Positions 12,554 through 24,195 of a stretch of 64,000 nucleotides of DNA are shown one piece after another. The position numbers were made by a program, and so were the translations under genes. Origin of the DNA: Chelydra serpentina. Taxonomy: Eukaryota > Chordata > Testudines > Chelydridae. The notes under the pieces are model-generated. The model saw only the letters and a list, made by a program, of their open reading frames with translations, searched no databases and was not told where the DNA came from. Location of the stretch: positions 6,696,001 through 6,760,000 of the forward strand of contig JBAIAC010000026.1 of assembly GCA_037349315.1 (NCBI GenBank), written 5' to 3'. Positions within the stretch are counted from its first letter, which is position 1. Every line of letters starts with the position of its first letter.

Positions 12554-12675
12554 GGGTGACCAGATGTCCCGATTTTATAGGGACAGTCCCAATTTTTGGG
12601 TCTTTTTCTTATATAGGCTCCTATTACCCCCCCCACCCCCTGTCCCGATTTTTCACACTTGCTGTCTGGTCACCC
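12554..12675 (+). mobile_element. TA-flanked MITE, copy 2 (best copy)
   Basis: Inverted ends GGGTGACCAGA...TCTGGTCACCC are flanked by TA on both sides, which fits a Tc1/mariner-type target duplication. The inside reads TGTCCCGATTTTATAGGGAC, then TTTTTCTTATATAGGCTCC and a C-rich run. It is 122 bases long with no coding capacity. Confidence 0.85.
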
Positions 12676-13399
12676 TATTCCTTCCAGTCATGAACTTGTA
12701 GAGGGAAGCTAATGGCCTTAGCTCAGCTTGGGAGCCTTGAGTCTGACTGACAGAGGACTGGGCCTCTGGTGACTTAGAACTGTAAGATTTTTGAAGCCCA
12801 GTGGCTCTTTTTGGATGATGTGATATTGCAATTTAGGTGGTTTTTCCCCCTTTATCCTTTGTAAGATGACCTGCAGGAGACACTAACAACGTTTGTACCT
12901 TTATTGCTTCTTTATCATGACTAAAGAGAGCCTGAAATGCTTATATTTAGTTTATCTTGTCTGTCTGGGAAGACTCTATGGGCTACTAGGAAGCTGGTAG
13001 CATCTATCTTGTCAGAGGAAGCAGATTTGTTGGGAAGGGACCAGATTATTTTTCAGCCCGTTTAAACATTTTCTTGCTATGTGTTAACACCTGACAAACA
13101 GTCGAAGAAAAATCTTTGAAATATGACCTCGCTCCTGGGTGTCTGCAAGACTGGAGGCAGCAGCTGACTCAAAAAATGCTGTATCTGCTCTCCCCTACAG
13201 AGGGGGATGATGACCAATATGGTTTAATGTGGGTTACGTTAACTTGATTGGGGGGGTTTCTCTCGATTGTTAAAGATCCAACATAAGTGGGAGCCTTCTA
13301 TTCTCTAACTGAAGTGGTGGAGATACTGAAAGTTTAAGAGAGCGCTTTTCTCCCAAGTGCTGCTTGGATAACTGTGGGGTTGGACTGGACTGTGTCTTA

Positions 13400-13696
13400 G
13401 GTTACGTCTACACTACCCGCCCTATTCAGCGGGTAGCTATCGATTGTTCTGGGATCGATTTGTCTCGTCTAGACGCGATAAATCGATCCCAGAACCGCTC
13501 CCCGTCGACACCAGAACTCCAGCTCCGCGAGCGGAGGAAGCGCTGTCGACGGGGGAGCCTGCCTGCTGCGGTGTGGACCGGGGTAAGTACCTTTTGAAAT
13601 CGATCTAAGATATTCGACTTCAGCTACGTTATTCACGTAGCTGAAGTTGCGTATCTTAGATCGATTTCCCCCCGCCCCCGCAGTGTGGACCAGCCC
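13400..13696. mobile_element. Hairpin-rich MITE, copy A (TTA target duplication)
   Basis: Termini GGTTACGTCTACACTA and (complement) GGGCTGGTCCACACT are flanked by TTA at 13397-13399 and 13697-13699, a 3-base duplication as in PIF/Harbinger elements. Inside are a near-perfect palindrome centred near 13472 (TCGTCTAGACGCGA core with CTGGGATCGATTT arms) and a long hairpin about 13597-13666, whose inner arms ACTTCAGCTACGT / ACGTAGCTGAAGT are perfect. A splice-donor-like GGGGTAAGTA lies at about 13580. Confidence 0.85.
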
Positions 13697-14431
13697 TTAG
13701 GTTCTTGTATTGTGTTATCACCATGGTATCGAAGTGTATTAAGTGATTGACTAGCATCTGTGGCATGTGGCTCCAGGCACTCTTTGGACAGCTCCCCTTC
13801 TATCTGGAAGCAAAAGACTCCAAATCCCAGAAGGGCCATGGGGCATGATGTTTCCTGCAACAGATCGTGGCCTGTTTAATGACTAGTTTTAGATTTGGAA
13901 ACCGAGACAGGCCAAGGGAAAATGGGGAATTGAGGCAGGAGAGCCTGGCAGAGCTGGGGAGTGTGGTATGTGGTAAGGGGAGGCCTTGGACGTTTGAGGA
14001 AAGAACCTTTGGCTCCCATGCTAGCACCCTGACTTGGTAGGGTAGGCACCAATGGGGGCCACAGTAAACTTAGAGATGGAGGACCATGAGACTGACCGAA
14101 TGAACTGGACTTATGACCAGAGAGCTATGGCCAATTGGATGGGGGGCGGATAGAATCTCTCACTGAGGATCTGCTATCTCCCCACTTCTAAAGCTGATCA
14201 GATATGTGAGGCATACTTGAGTCATCAAGGATGGGGAGAGCTGGAGTGGCTTGAGGCTGCAAAAGGAGGATGCCCACTGGCGTGGGAGAGAGCTGGCGTG
14301 GAGGAAACATCCTGGATCCTTTGTAAATAAATAAACAAACACTTTACTTGGGCCTTTGGTCCCAGGCTCTGGATGTGCTCTGCATACACTAACGGAGCAT
14401 CCCATATTTCTGGAGGTCGATAGTTGTCTCC

Positions 14432-14545
14432 ATTCTACAGTCGGGAGGAAAGCGTGGCACAGAGAAGCTCCATGGCGTGTCCAAGGGGTCACTGCTAGTT
14501 AGTGTGGATCAGAACCCAGGAGTCCTGATTCCCAGTCTCCACGCC
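14432..14545 (-). repeat. MIR SINE fragment
   Basis: Reads as the reverse complement of a MIR core: CATTCTACAG...AAGCGTGGCACAGAGAAG, GTGTCCAAGGGGTCACTGCTAG, AACCCAGGAGTCCTGA. Old and diverged. Confidence 0.5.
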
Positions 14546-14843
14546 ACCCTTGAGAGAAAACACTCCTTTTTTGGTTGGCTACGGCAGCTCTGTGGGGAAA
14601 TGAAGAACACTGCAGGGGGCTTTGATCTGGGGTCAGGGCAGCTCATGAGCCCCAGCAGAACAACACCCAGTAGGAGTCAGCACTTGAGCTCTAGGAAACT
14701 GATAGACAAGAATAGATGCCTCCGGTTCCCCGTGTGGCTGGGGCTGGTCTAGATGGCTCCTTGCTGGCTGGGGCTAGGCTCGACTGCTCCCATCTGGGCT
14801 CACTAGCCACCTCTGGTTGTACCCGATCTCAGTAGCTCATCGT

Positions 14844-15430
14844 ATTGGAATTGGAAAAGGTTCAGAAAAGGGCAACAAATGATGAGGGGTATGGAACGGC
14901 TTCTGTATGAGGAGAGATTAATAAGACTGGGACTGTTCAGCTTGGAAAAGAGACGACTAAGGGGGGGGATCTGATTGAGGTCTATAAAATCATGACTGGT
15001 GTGGAGACGGTGAATAAGGAAGTGTTATTTACTCCTTCTCCTAACACAAGAACTAGGGGTCACCCAATGAAATTAATAGGCAGCAGGCTTAAAACAAACA
15101 AAAGGAAGCATTTCCTCACACAACGCACAGTCAACCAGGGGGTGTTGTAAAGGCCAAAACTATAACTGGATTAAAAAAAGAACTAGATAAGTTCATGGAG
15201 GATGGGTACATCAATGGCTGTTTGCCAAGATGGCCAGGGAAGCAACTCCATGCTGTGTGTGTGTCTCTAGCCTGTGATTGCCAGAAGCTGGGAATGGGCG
15301 ACACAGGATGGGTCATTTGATGATTACCTGTTCTCTCTGAAGCACCTGGCATTGGCCACTGTCAGAAGACAGCATGCTGGGCTGGATGGACCATTGGCCT
15401 GACCCAGTAGGGCCGTTCTTATGTTCTTAT
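14844..15430 (+). mobile_element. CR1/L3-type LINE 3' fragment
   Basis: Contains the end of a LINE reverse transcriptase frame (LEKVQKRATN-like wording from GGAAAAGGTTCAGAAAAGGG, then GAGGAGAGATTAATAAGACT with GGACTGTTCAGC) followed by a 3' UTR ending GGCCGTTCTTATGTTCTTA, typical for a CR1-related family distinct from the copy at 31680. It is 5'-truncated, and small frameshifts prevent any long frame. Confidence 0.75.
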
Positions 15431-18400
15431 CATTGGTCGGGATGGCCCAATCCTGATCTCACTGGTTCCCTGATGCCCACTGCTGGGATCAACAGTGCCC
15501 TGTTGGTTGTTGCTAGGATTGCTGGCCCCTTCCTAGTTGTTTCTCGTCTTGGTGGCTTCATGCTGGTCATGACCCTCATCCTGGCTGTTGTGGGTCTTGG
15601 TAGCTCTGTGCTGTGCTGGCTATGGGTTTGCCATCTGCCTCCTGGTCACTGCTGGCATTGGTGGCCCCTGATTACTGTTGGGGTGATTGCCCTGTTACTC
15701 TTGGTTCCCCTGCCTTTGCCAGTTATACCCCTGTTTCAGTTAACTCTGCCTTTCCCCTGTTAAAGTGTTGGATACATTTAAAAAAAAAAAAAGATTTAAT
15801 CCTTGATTGGTTTCAACTTGTAATGTCCCAGAGGTAATAGCGACTGTATATTTATTCACCTGGCCAAGGCCCCAGGCCTCACTGACAAATGCATGACTGG
15901 AAAGCAGTCTGGCTTACCTGTGTATTAGTATTTTTACAGTAGATATTGGTTATAAGAATGTGTTTAGAGTTGATGGAACGCTTGTAGGATGCTGCATGTA
16001 TTGACCTCACTTCAGGGGCGTGTGCAGGAGTTTAAATTTGACTGATTTTGAGGGATATGTTAAACACATGTGTTATACATTAAACCATATAAACAAAAGC
16101 ACATACATCATATGCCTAGAAATACACTGCAGTACACTCCCCATTTCAACGAAAATCCATGTGCTTGGAGCCATTTGAATAAATGTATCCCCAAGTACTT
16201 GGCCGTGTGTGTGTGTGGGGGGGGGGGGGTGTCACAGAGCTCCTCCGGCCCCAGGGCTGCAGCGGGGAAACTGAGCAAGCTCTGGAACGATAAAAATGTT
16301 TGCTAAGACTGTAAACCCCCCACAGGTGGGGAGAAGCATTGCCGAGTGTGAAATGCTAGCTCGCCAGAAAAGGTGTTATTTTCTCCCCAACACAAGAAAG
16401 TCTACAGACATCAATGATGTTGTGTTGATTGCTTCTCCCACGTCCCTGAAGATGGTAGGTGCACTAGCCCTCATCCCATCACAGCTTGAATGCTGAGGGA
16501 AGGGAATAAAAATGCCTGGTAAGGAGACATTATCTCTATGCTGCTTGCAGTCTGAGGGGCAAAGATTTCTGAGCAGAAGCAAGGGATCCCCAGATGCTCT
16601 GCATGCGTTAGCCCCAAAGGACACGTTAAGCTTGAATATTATAGCAGCTACTATTGTTTTTTGAAACCCAAGACTGTGTCTAGTGTGTGTGTGTTTACTG
16701 GATTTAGCCTTGTAGATAAGTTTCTTTTCTTAGTTAATATCCCTTTAGTTAGTTCATTATAATATTGGCTACTAGCATTGTCTTTGAGACAGCTAAGGTG
16801 CAATTGACCTGGGGTGAGCCAGGTCAATTGCTGGACTGGCCCTTTGGGACTGGGAGTAACCTGAATATTGTGGTGGTGGTGGTGGTGTTGTTGTAAGGGA
16901 CCATCTATCACAGAGCTAGGCTTGCCTGTGTGGCAAGATAGATCAGAGTACCCAAGGGGACTGTCTGTGATCCCCTATTAAGACTGTTATAGTGCCTGAG
17001 AAGTTGACGTGTGTTACTTGGTTGGTGCAATCGAAGTACAGAACACACACCGAGTTTGGGGTTCGTGCCGTGTTTCTTGACAGTCTGCCCTGAGGTTGGC
17101 ACCCAGGGTCGTGAGCCACTCCAGACACCATGACAGACCCTGCACACAGACCAACGTACCAGCAGCAAGCTAGGACTGGATGTCATCCCGCTGAGCACAA
17201 AGCCCAAGTCCTGAGGTGGGCCACAGAGTCACATCGGAGGGAAGAGCGAGTGGACACTCCTGTGCTCCAGGAGGGGCTCCGTGTAGGAATGGCTCTATGC
17301 TGTCTCGGGAGATGGGGTGCTCCTGTGTGTGCAACCTGGAATTGCTTTGGTCTCTTTGCTGCATGAGATGGCAGCAGAACGCATGGGGAGGGAGAATCTA
17401 CAGAAGCTGCACCACTTAAAAAGAATTGGGTCGGAGACCTGTCTACATTGCCGAGGGGGCGGGGGAGAGTTTCAGTTACTTATTCCCTGTAAGAGCTAAG
17501 CGTGGTGGTGGTTGTGCTGCTTTTGCAGGGCCGAGGAACTCTCCCAACTGCTCGCAACCTGCCGCAGCAAAATCGAGTGGTTCCTTTCTTTGATGGGGAG
17601 CCAGTCAAGACCGAGGCCTCCTGAGACTGTGCGGCTGGGGGAGAGCCAGAAAGCAACCCCAGGGTCAGTACTGAGAATGGAGGGGCAATAAGGACCTAAA
17701 CCTGAGAGGGGCTGAGCCCCCCCCCCCATACTGCCAGGGATGTGCAAGGGGACAAGGCATACTTGGCTCAATCCCTATCTGACTAATCAGCATGCATTTG
17801 AAAGCAGCTTGTGGTTGGCAGGGAGGAAAGCAGCTGAAAGGTGTCAGCCTGTCTGCCCGCAGGCACCAGCTGGCCCACTCAGAGGGTCGGATGCTCAGCT
17901 AGTATACATTTGCATACCCCTATTCAAGTCAGTGATGCTACCCTGACTCTCACCAGTTGAGGATCTGGTCCAGAAGAACCAGCCTCTCTGCCAGGGGATC
18001 TAACCTGTCTGCCTTGAGCCACCCACCACACGGGAAGTGCCTCCTTCTCTTCTCTGCAGGACCACTCAGAGGTGCTAGCCTTCCTCTCCAGCCATGCCAG
18101 CGGGTGTGCTGACATGATCATCACAGCTCTGGACAACAGCTGCTCATCCCTGCCTGGGTCCCCGGGGAGCAAATCTCTCTGGAATCGTAGGAGGGCACAA
18201 AAGGATCAGACCAGGCTTGAAGGAGAAAGCACTTTGATCACAGGAACTGTATTTTGGGGAGCACTCTGGGACCAGCGAACGGGTATATGGGTTGGGGAGG
18301 ACCCAATTCTTGGTCTCCCAGGTCCAGGGGAATTCTGGAGAGAGGATTTCTCCTTAAATCTCAACATCTGGCTTGTCAAATTTTACTTGTAGAGCCTGGA

Positions 18401-18732
18401 CGGGACACTAACCCAGGGCTGATGTGAATCGATGTGTACAAACTGAATGGTAAGTTCTTGGGGCAGGGACCATCCTTTTGTTGTGTGTGTACACCACCTA
18501 GCTCAACGGGGTCCTGATCGGCGTCTCTAGAGGCTACTGCAGTGCAAGTAATGAATAATGGTGTCTTTGTTTGGCATTGCTTTTCTCTACTGGAGGGAGG
18601 TGCCTTCCTCCTGTTGGAAGATAACTGGGCTGCACTGAAAGGGGAAGTTTCCTGGGAAATTCTGTGCTCTTGTGGCATTGAATATCTTCTTATTAAAGAC
18701 ATGGAGAATGGTTGGCCATAGTGAGCCCCAGG
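15431..18732. other. No gene seen; simple repeats only
   Basis: A poly-A run at 15780-15792, a (TG)n plus poly-G tract at 16206-16230 and a (TGG)n run near 16870 are the only clear structures. Short open frames here have no recognisable domain. About 18470-18560 resembles a common turtle repeat (CAACGGGGTCCTGATCGG). Confidence 0.4.
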
Positions 18733-19141
18733 CAGGGGTGAAAGTAAGTCCAAAGACTTACCGGTACGGGGGTGGCTCTGCCCCCTGGAAGGGGTGGAGC
18801 CTTGGGTGGAGCTGGGGGGATCAGCGTCCCCCAGCCAACCCATCCGCACTGCCCGGGGCTCCAGCTGCCACTGCAGTAGCAGTGGCCGGAGCCCTGGGCC
18901 CTTTTAAATCGTGAGCCCCAGGGCAGCTGCTCCTTTTGCTCCCCCGCCTCTGTTGGCAGCGGCAGGGATGTTAAAGCGCTGCCACAGCAGTGCTTTATCG
19001 TCCCTGCCCTTTTTGCACCCCCCCACAATGGCAGTCCTGCCAGTAGGGTCTGTACCGGCAGGGCCGCCAACGGGAAGGTACGGCGTACCGGCTTCATGCA
19101 GGTACGGCGTACCTGCCCGTACCGACTCACTCTCACCCCTG
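18733..19141. mobile_element. Nonautonomous hAT-type element with perfect 8-bp duplication
   Basis: Inverted ends CAGGGGTGAAAGTAAGT and (complement) CAGGGGTGAGAGTGAGT are flanked by identical 8-base duplications GCCCCAGG (18725-18732 and 19142-19149), the hallmark of hAT transposition. It is 409 bases long and GC-rich with no transposase. Internal GGTACGG/CGTACC repeats occur near its right end. The exact duplication suggests moderate age. Confidence 0.85.
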
Positions 19142-19454
19142 GCCCCAGGCATGTATCTGAGGGCAGGATCTGGCTCTGAGTGGTAGCACTCAGCAGAGGC
19201 TGGAGAACCAGGTATCACTCCTGGTAGGCTCCAGAGGCTGCCCTCTATCCAGCTGTAAGTGCTAGGGGTTGCTCCTTGAACTGGCCAGGAAGGGTCACTG
19301 AACCATAAGAGCCCCGGTGCTGTCCCCAGGTCTAATACGCTAGCCAGACAGTGGAGATGCAGCTGCTCAGCACCTTTGCAAATCAAGCTATGTAGGACCC
19401 TACATATGGGTTTCGGTACCTAGCTTTAGACGAACCCGTTAAAATGTTGGTCTG

Positions 19455-19580
19455 AACTTCTCTGTGCCTCAGTTTCCCTATTAGGAAAGAAGAACCCCCT
19501 TTTACCAACTCCAAGAGGCTTAACCTAATCTCTGTAAAGTTTTTTGAGAGCCTTGCATGAAAGATGCTATAGAACGTCCC
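19455..19580 (+). repeat. MIR-type SINE 3' fragment
   Basis: TCTCTGTGCCTCAGTTTCCC is the diagnostic MIR core end, followed by TTTTTTGAGAGCCTTGCATG resembling the MIR/L2 tail. Confidence 0.5.
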
Positions 19581-19817
19581 CGTCTAATTAACGGCTCAGC
19601 TCTTGGGGACTGTGTGTTTTGTGCTAGGTGCTGTACAGAAGAGCCTAAAGTGGCAGGTTTCTAGAGGCAACTGCACTATAAATGTTAAAAAAAAATCTTA
19701 GTCTTCCACACACTTATTATGGTGCTCGCTTGTGCACTAGAGCTGTAACCATGTCTACACGGCAGCGGCACGGCTGTGCACTGGAGTGCCATAGTGTAGA
19801 TTAAAAAAATTAAATGG

Positions 19818-19975
19818 GGAGATGCCAGTCTCCTAGAACTGGAAGGACCTTTCAAGGTCATCGAGTCCAGTCCCCTGCCTTCACTAGCAGGATCAAGTAC
19901 TGTCCCCCGACAGATTTTTTTGCCCCAGATCCCTAAATGACCCCCTCAAGGATTGAACTCACAACCCTACATTGA
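19818..19975 (-). mobile_element. tRNA-derived SINE with LINE tail, head truncated
   Basis: On the minus strand it reads TTGTGAGTTCAATCCTTGAG (tRNA B-box region), then TCATTTAGGGATCTGGGGCA and a LINE-like tail GACCTTGAAAGGTCCTTCCA. Same head as the SINE at 58825 but a different tail subtype; the A-box half is missing. Confidence 0.65.
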
Positions 19976-20719
19976 CAGAGAAGGGGTTTTTCATCGATGT
20001 AGTTAATCCACCTCTGAGAGGTGGAAACTAGGTCAGTGGCAGAATTCTGCCATTGACCTAGCTGTGTCTACACTGGTGGCTAGGCCAACCAAATTACGTT
20101 GCACCGGGGACAACATTTTCCACAGCCCTGAGTCATGTAGCTGGGTTGACCTAGGCTTAGCTATGCCTAAACTTAAGTTGCGCACTCAAAGCGGAGATTC
20201 AGCCTCTTTGTTACATATGAGGAATATAGCGTATCCTCCTCGCACTTACAGCACCTGCTCTTTGAGCACACTCTGGGGACATAAGAGTTCACACTAGCAA
20301 GCACAAAGTGGACCGCATCTAGAGAGACAACAGCTGAGTAGCTGCTTTCCTAGAAGCTGTAACCACACCATGTAGCTACCACATTCACACATTGTAACAT
20401 TGTTTGTGAGCCGTTCTGCTGAAAACCTGCTCGCCAACCTGGCCGCTCAGAGCAGTATATCAACACTCGCAGCCACAGCAGTGGGAACGCTGGTATAGAC
20501 ACGGCGTGGATGACCACTCATGGTTTTGTGGGTGTCTCTCAGTCCTGTTCAGAACATTCATGGGAAACTCCTCAGACAGACTTGTGAAGGCCCAGCCTCC
20601 GGCGACACGAGAATCGGGCGATTTATTTGCACAGCAGGGTTGTTTGTTTTGAGGGAGTCAGGCCTTTAGCGTCCTGTGACCACTTTTGTGCAGTGACTCG
20701 CTGGCCTCTATCATAGGTA

Positions 20720-20840
20720 GGGTGATCAGATGTCCCGATTTTATAGGGACAGTCCCTATATTTCGGGCTGTGTCTTGTATAGGTGCCTATTTCCCCACCA
20801 TCCCTTGTCCCAATTTGTCACACTTGCTGTCTGGTCACCC
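20720..20840 (+). mobile_element. TA-flanked MITE, copy 3
   Basis: GGGTGATCAGATGTCCCGAT...GCTGTCTGGTCACCC with TA on both sides; same internal signature as copy 2. Confidence 0.85.
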
Positions 20841-21834
20841 TAATCATAGTGATCAGATCCTACCTCCTGGGACCATGAGCTAATGCAATGATGGAAGCAT
20901 GTGGCAGCCTGAAAGATAACAATGGGATGGAGATCAGAGCTGGGGAGCCCCTTCTATTGTTAAATTCCTCTCTGCATCTGGCTAACAGTGACTCAGAAAC
21001 AGGATAGCAGAGCGTGTCTTGTGTTCTTGTAGCAAATCAGAACTGGTCACAAAGCTTGCTTATACATGCCAGATTTGTTCATCATAACAGCCTTTAATGC
21101 TCTGCCAGGTACGGCTGAGGTGTGTTTAAGGTATTTTACACCATGCCACCTAGTGGCTGAACATTACAATTAGGTTTAGTATTCCATTACAGCATCTGTA
21201 TGCCAACCTGCCTAGGGATATGCAATGATCTTTTCACTAAGCTTTACGGGAAATTACTAACAACCCAAAGATCCTGGGGACAGGCTGTCTCCGACACAGG
21301 ACTAGACCGTTGGTGACAGGGCTCTGCTAAACCGATAAGGGACTGTTTGTTTACTTAAGCATTTTCCCCCTCCCCCGTCATTCCCATTATTTTCAGAATT
21401 GCTCGGCATTCAACATGCTGAACTGCTTTGTACAGCTGGCTACTCCGCTTGGTGCCACAAAGGGAACTGAGGTCTCAAACGGTAACTCACAGCTGCATTA
21501 CAAGCTTCTTGCTAACATGGTTTCAACTTCTGCGCCGGTCCATGCTGGGATAAATGGGATCAGTTAAAATGTTTAAAAAACATGTTTTTAAAACACTGGT
21601 ATAGAGCAACTTTATAGTTTTAGTACATGGTAGCTGGCAGGTGTGCTGGAACAATTTTTATAGTGTGGGGCTAAAAGCCATTGTACCAAAATGTAAACAC
21701 TTTATATAATGGAAACCACTTCAAGCCAGGAGGTGCGGCAGCACTCCCCGCCCCTTCCCTCACCCCCATTTCCCCCACCCCCATTCCAGCATCTATGGTA
21801 GCTGGTCCTCTTAACTTCATGCTGAGGACATAAC
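20841..21834. other. No gene or clear repeat seen
   Basis: Only short chance frames. Nothing with a domain, a splice context or a recognisable repeat that I can support. Confidence 0.4.
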
Positions 21835-22452
21835 ATGGGAGGCAGTGTGGCCTAGTGGGTAGAGCACTGGATTGGGACTCTGCAGGCATGGGTTGCATTC
21901 TCACTTCTGCTAGTGGCCTACTAGGTAACCTTGGACAAGTCACTTCACCTTTCTGTGCCTCCTTTTTCCCCATCTGTAAAATGGGTGTAATGAGACTGAC
22001 AAAACAGTTTTCCTGTTCTGGGAAAACTTTTGAAACTTTAAAAAACTTTTCCTTTCCCAAATCAATATTAAAAGTCCATCTCAAATGTTAGCAAACTGGC
22101 ATTCTCTGCCCCCTCATCCCCCTCCAAAAAAGATCCGTTGAGGTAAATCAAAATATCTTGCTTGGATTTTTGATGTTTATTTGAACATTTTGATATAATT
22201 GGTTTAAATTGCTAAATGGGAAGTCATTTTGGAAAAAACAGAATGTTTCATTTTGGAAATGTCAGAGCAGGATGTTTTGAGGATTTAAAAAAAAAATTCT
22301 CCATTTTTCTTTTGAAATAAGAAATTAGTTAAAACAAGCCCTTAACCATTTTGACTTCAACAAATCACCATTTTCCAGTTACTTTTTTTAAAAAAAATCC
22401 CTATCGGCTCTAATACTGCCTTCCTTTTGTAAAGCGTTTTGAGATCTACTGA
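21835..22452 (+). repeat. MIR SINE interrupted by about 420 bases
   Basis: 21835-22000 is a good MIR: GGCAGTGTGGCCTAGTGGGT, AGAGCACTGGATTGGGACTC, GACAAGTCACTTCACCTTTC and CCCATCTGTAAAATGGGTGT. The expected 3' end TTTGTAAAGCGTTTTGAGAT appears only at 22424-22447. The AT-rich segment between is foreign and has no identity that I recognise. Confidence 0.75.
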
Positions 22453-22502
22453 GAATCATAGAATCTCAGGGTTGGAAGGGACCTCAGGAGGTCATCTAGT
22501 CG
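22453..22502 (-). repeat. CR1/CryI 3' tail fragment
   Basis: AATCATAGAATCTCAGGGTT followed by GGAAGGGACCTCAGGAGGTC is the reverse complement of the CR1 3' terminus seen at 36100-36157. Confidence 0.8.
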
Positions 22503-24195
22503 TATAAGAAGTCATATAAGAGCTCAGTGGTAGTCTTATTAAACTACCCCTCGCCCCGTGCACACTAGGATTGCCGTGGTGGCAAAAGGGCTGTTACGGC
22601 CTTGTCTACACAAGGGCTCCTGCTGGGAGGAGCATCTTTCTGAACTCCCCTAATATAGACATGGTCAAGAGACCAGATACGTGCACTGGTGTGACCTCTG
22701 AACCGGATTATATCCCCGGGCGGCCGCTGTGATAAGGGTAACATGGCCCTTGCTGCAGCCGTTTGAGAGCTGCAAATCAAGTGGGCATTTAACACAGTCA
22801 ATTTAGTGCGGGTCAGAACAGAATTATCCTCCCTTTGCCCAAGCTGCTCCAGCAGTGCGTCTCCTTCCCTGCCCAGGGGGACAGTGAGCAGGGCAGTTCA
22901 GCCTCTATGACCTCTCTGAGCTGCCAGCAACAGGGCCGATCAGCGGCAACAGCGATGGTTGACACAGGCCCATGAGCAGGGGAGTAAGAGCCCCACGTAG
23001 CCTGCCCACTCAGTGAGAAGATGGAGGGGGCGGCCAAGGTCTCACTCCGGAGAGGCTTGTTAGCCTTTTGTCTGAGAGGATGTGAGGTCCACACTCCTCC
23101 CCCAGTGTTGCATTATGAGTGGCGCATCTGAATGAACCCACAAACTCAAAACAAAACTTCTAGCTGAAGGCGGCTTTTTCCGATCTAGTGTTGAAACCAC
23201 AGAGTTCTGTGTCATTTGCAGCCAAATCTATCAATTCCTGCCTGGAAGATGGACCATGGGATAGATACTTTAAAACTAGAGATGGGCCCAGATCCAAGCA
23301 CATACCCCAGCCCACCTTGGGATCCAGGTCTGAGCTTTGACTGGGGTCTAACCCTAGTTTTTATCCCAGGAGCTGAAGAATTCTCTCTGGGTCTGTTTAT
23401 TAACTTACTAACCCTTTATGGAGGGGTTAAATTTGTTCCTCTCCATGGAGACAAATTCTAGCTTCCCAACAGTCAAACCCTCTTTTGATAGGGATAACAG
23501 ATGGTAAACAGGGTGGTTTTCTCTGGGTTATTGGGAGGGGTTGGAAGAACAGAACCCCACCCTGCTTTAAAGAGAGAAGGGGGAAAGAAAGCACTAGTAA
23601 AGAGTACTGTTCACCCCCCCCCCCCATTCATACACACGCTAGGAATGGGTCCTGAGCAGCAGATGGATGACACAGCTAAAGGGGCCTAGTGCCAGGAGGT
23701 GGGATGAGGAGGAATAGAGCTCCACTCCTCTGGAAAGCATAAACAAAACATGGCAAGGACTGTTCTTGGCTATCAACATGTCCAAGATCACTTAGTTCAG
23801 GACCTCAGAACTATGAGCAAAACCCGTGTGTGTGCCCACGGATCTGTGACTGATCGCCGTGTCCTTAAACTCGTTCTAAAGTTCATCCGCTCCCCTCTTG
23901 TTCGGCACTGACAGAGGTTGCCGTGTGCGTGTGATGCCTGAGTGCTGGGTGTCTATACCAGCACCAACCCACGCCCTTCATGTCTCAAACCCCTGCCCTG
24001 CAGCTCCCCATGCATTTCTTGGTGGCACAGCATCATCTACAAAACCCACGTACGTGAGGGGAAGCAGAACTCACAAATTTCTGCAGCAAAAACTCGGGTC
24101 TCTCCTCTTCGAGCTAAAGGGCAGTTGTGTTCATGGTGTGAGGGCTTTTACCTCCTCTTTCAACCACCAGCTACCTCTCTGCGCTCAGAAGCGTG
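22503..24195. other. No gene seen
   Basis: Short chance frames only; a poly-C run at 23613-23624. No domain or exon context was found. Confidence 0.4.

Noticed and set aside
18693..19386. Overlapping minus frames of 147-160 codons
   Set aside because: They lie largely inside a 409-base nonautonomous hAT element with an exact 8-bp duplication.
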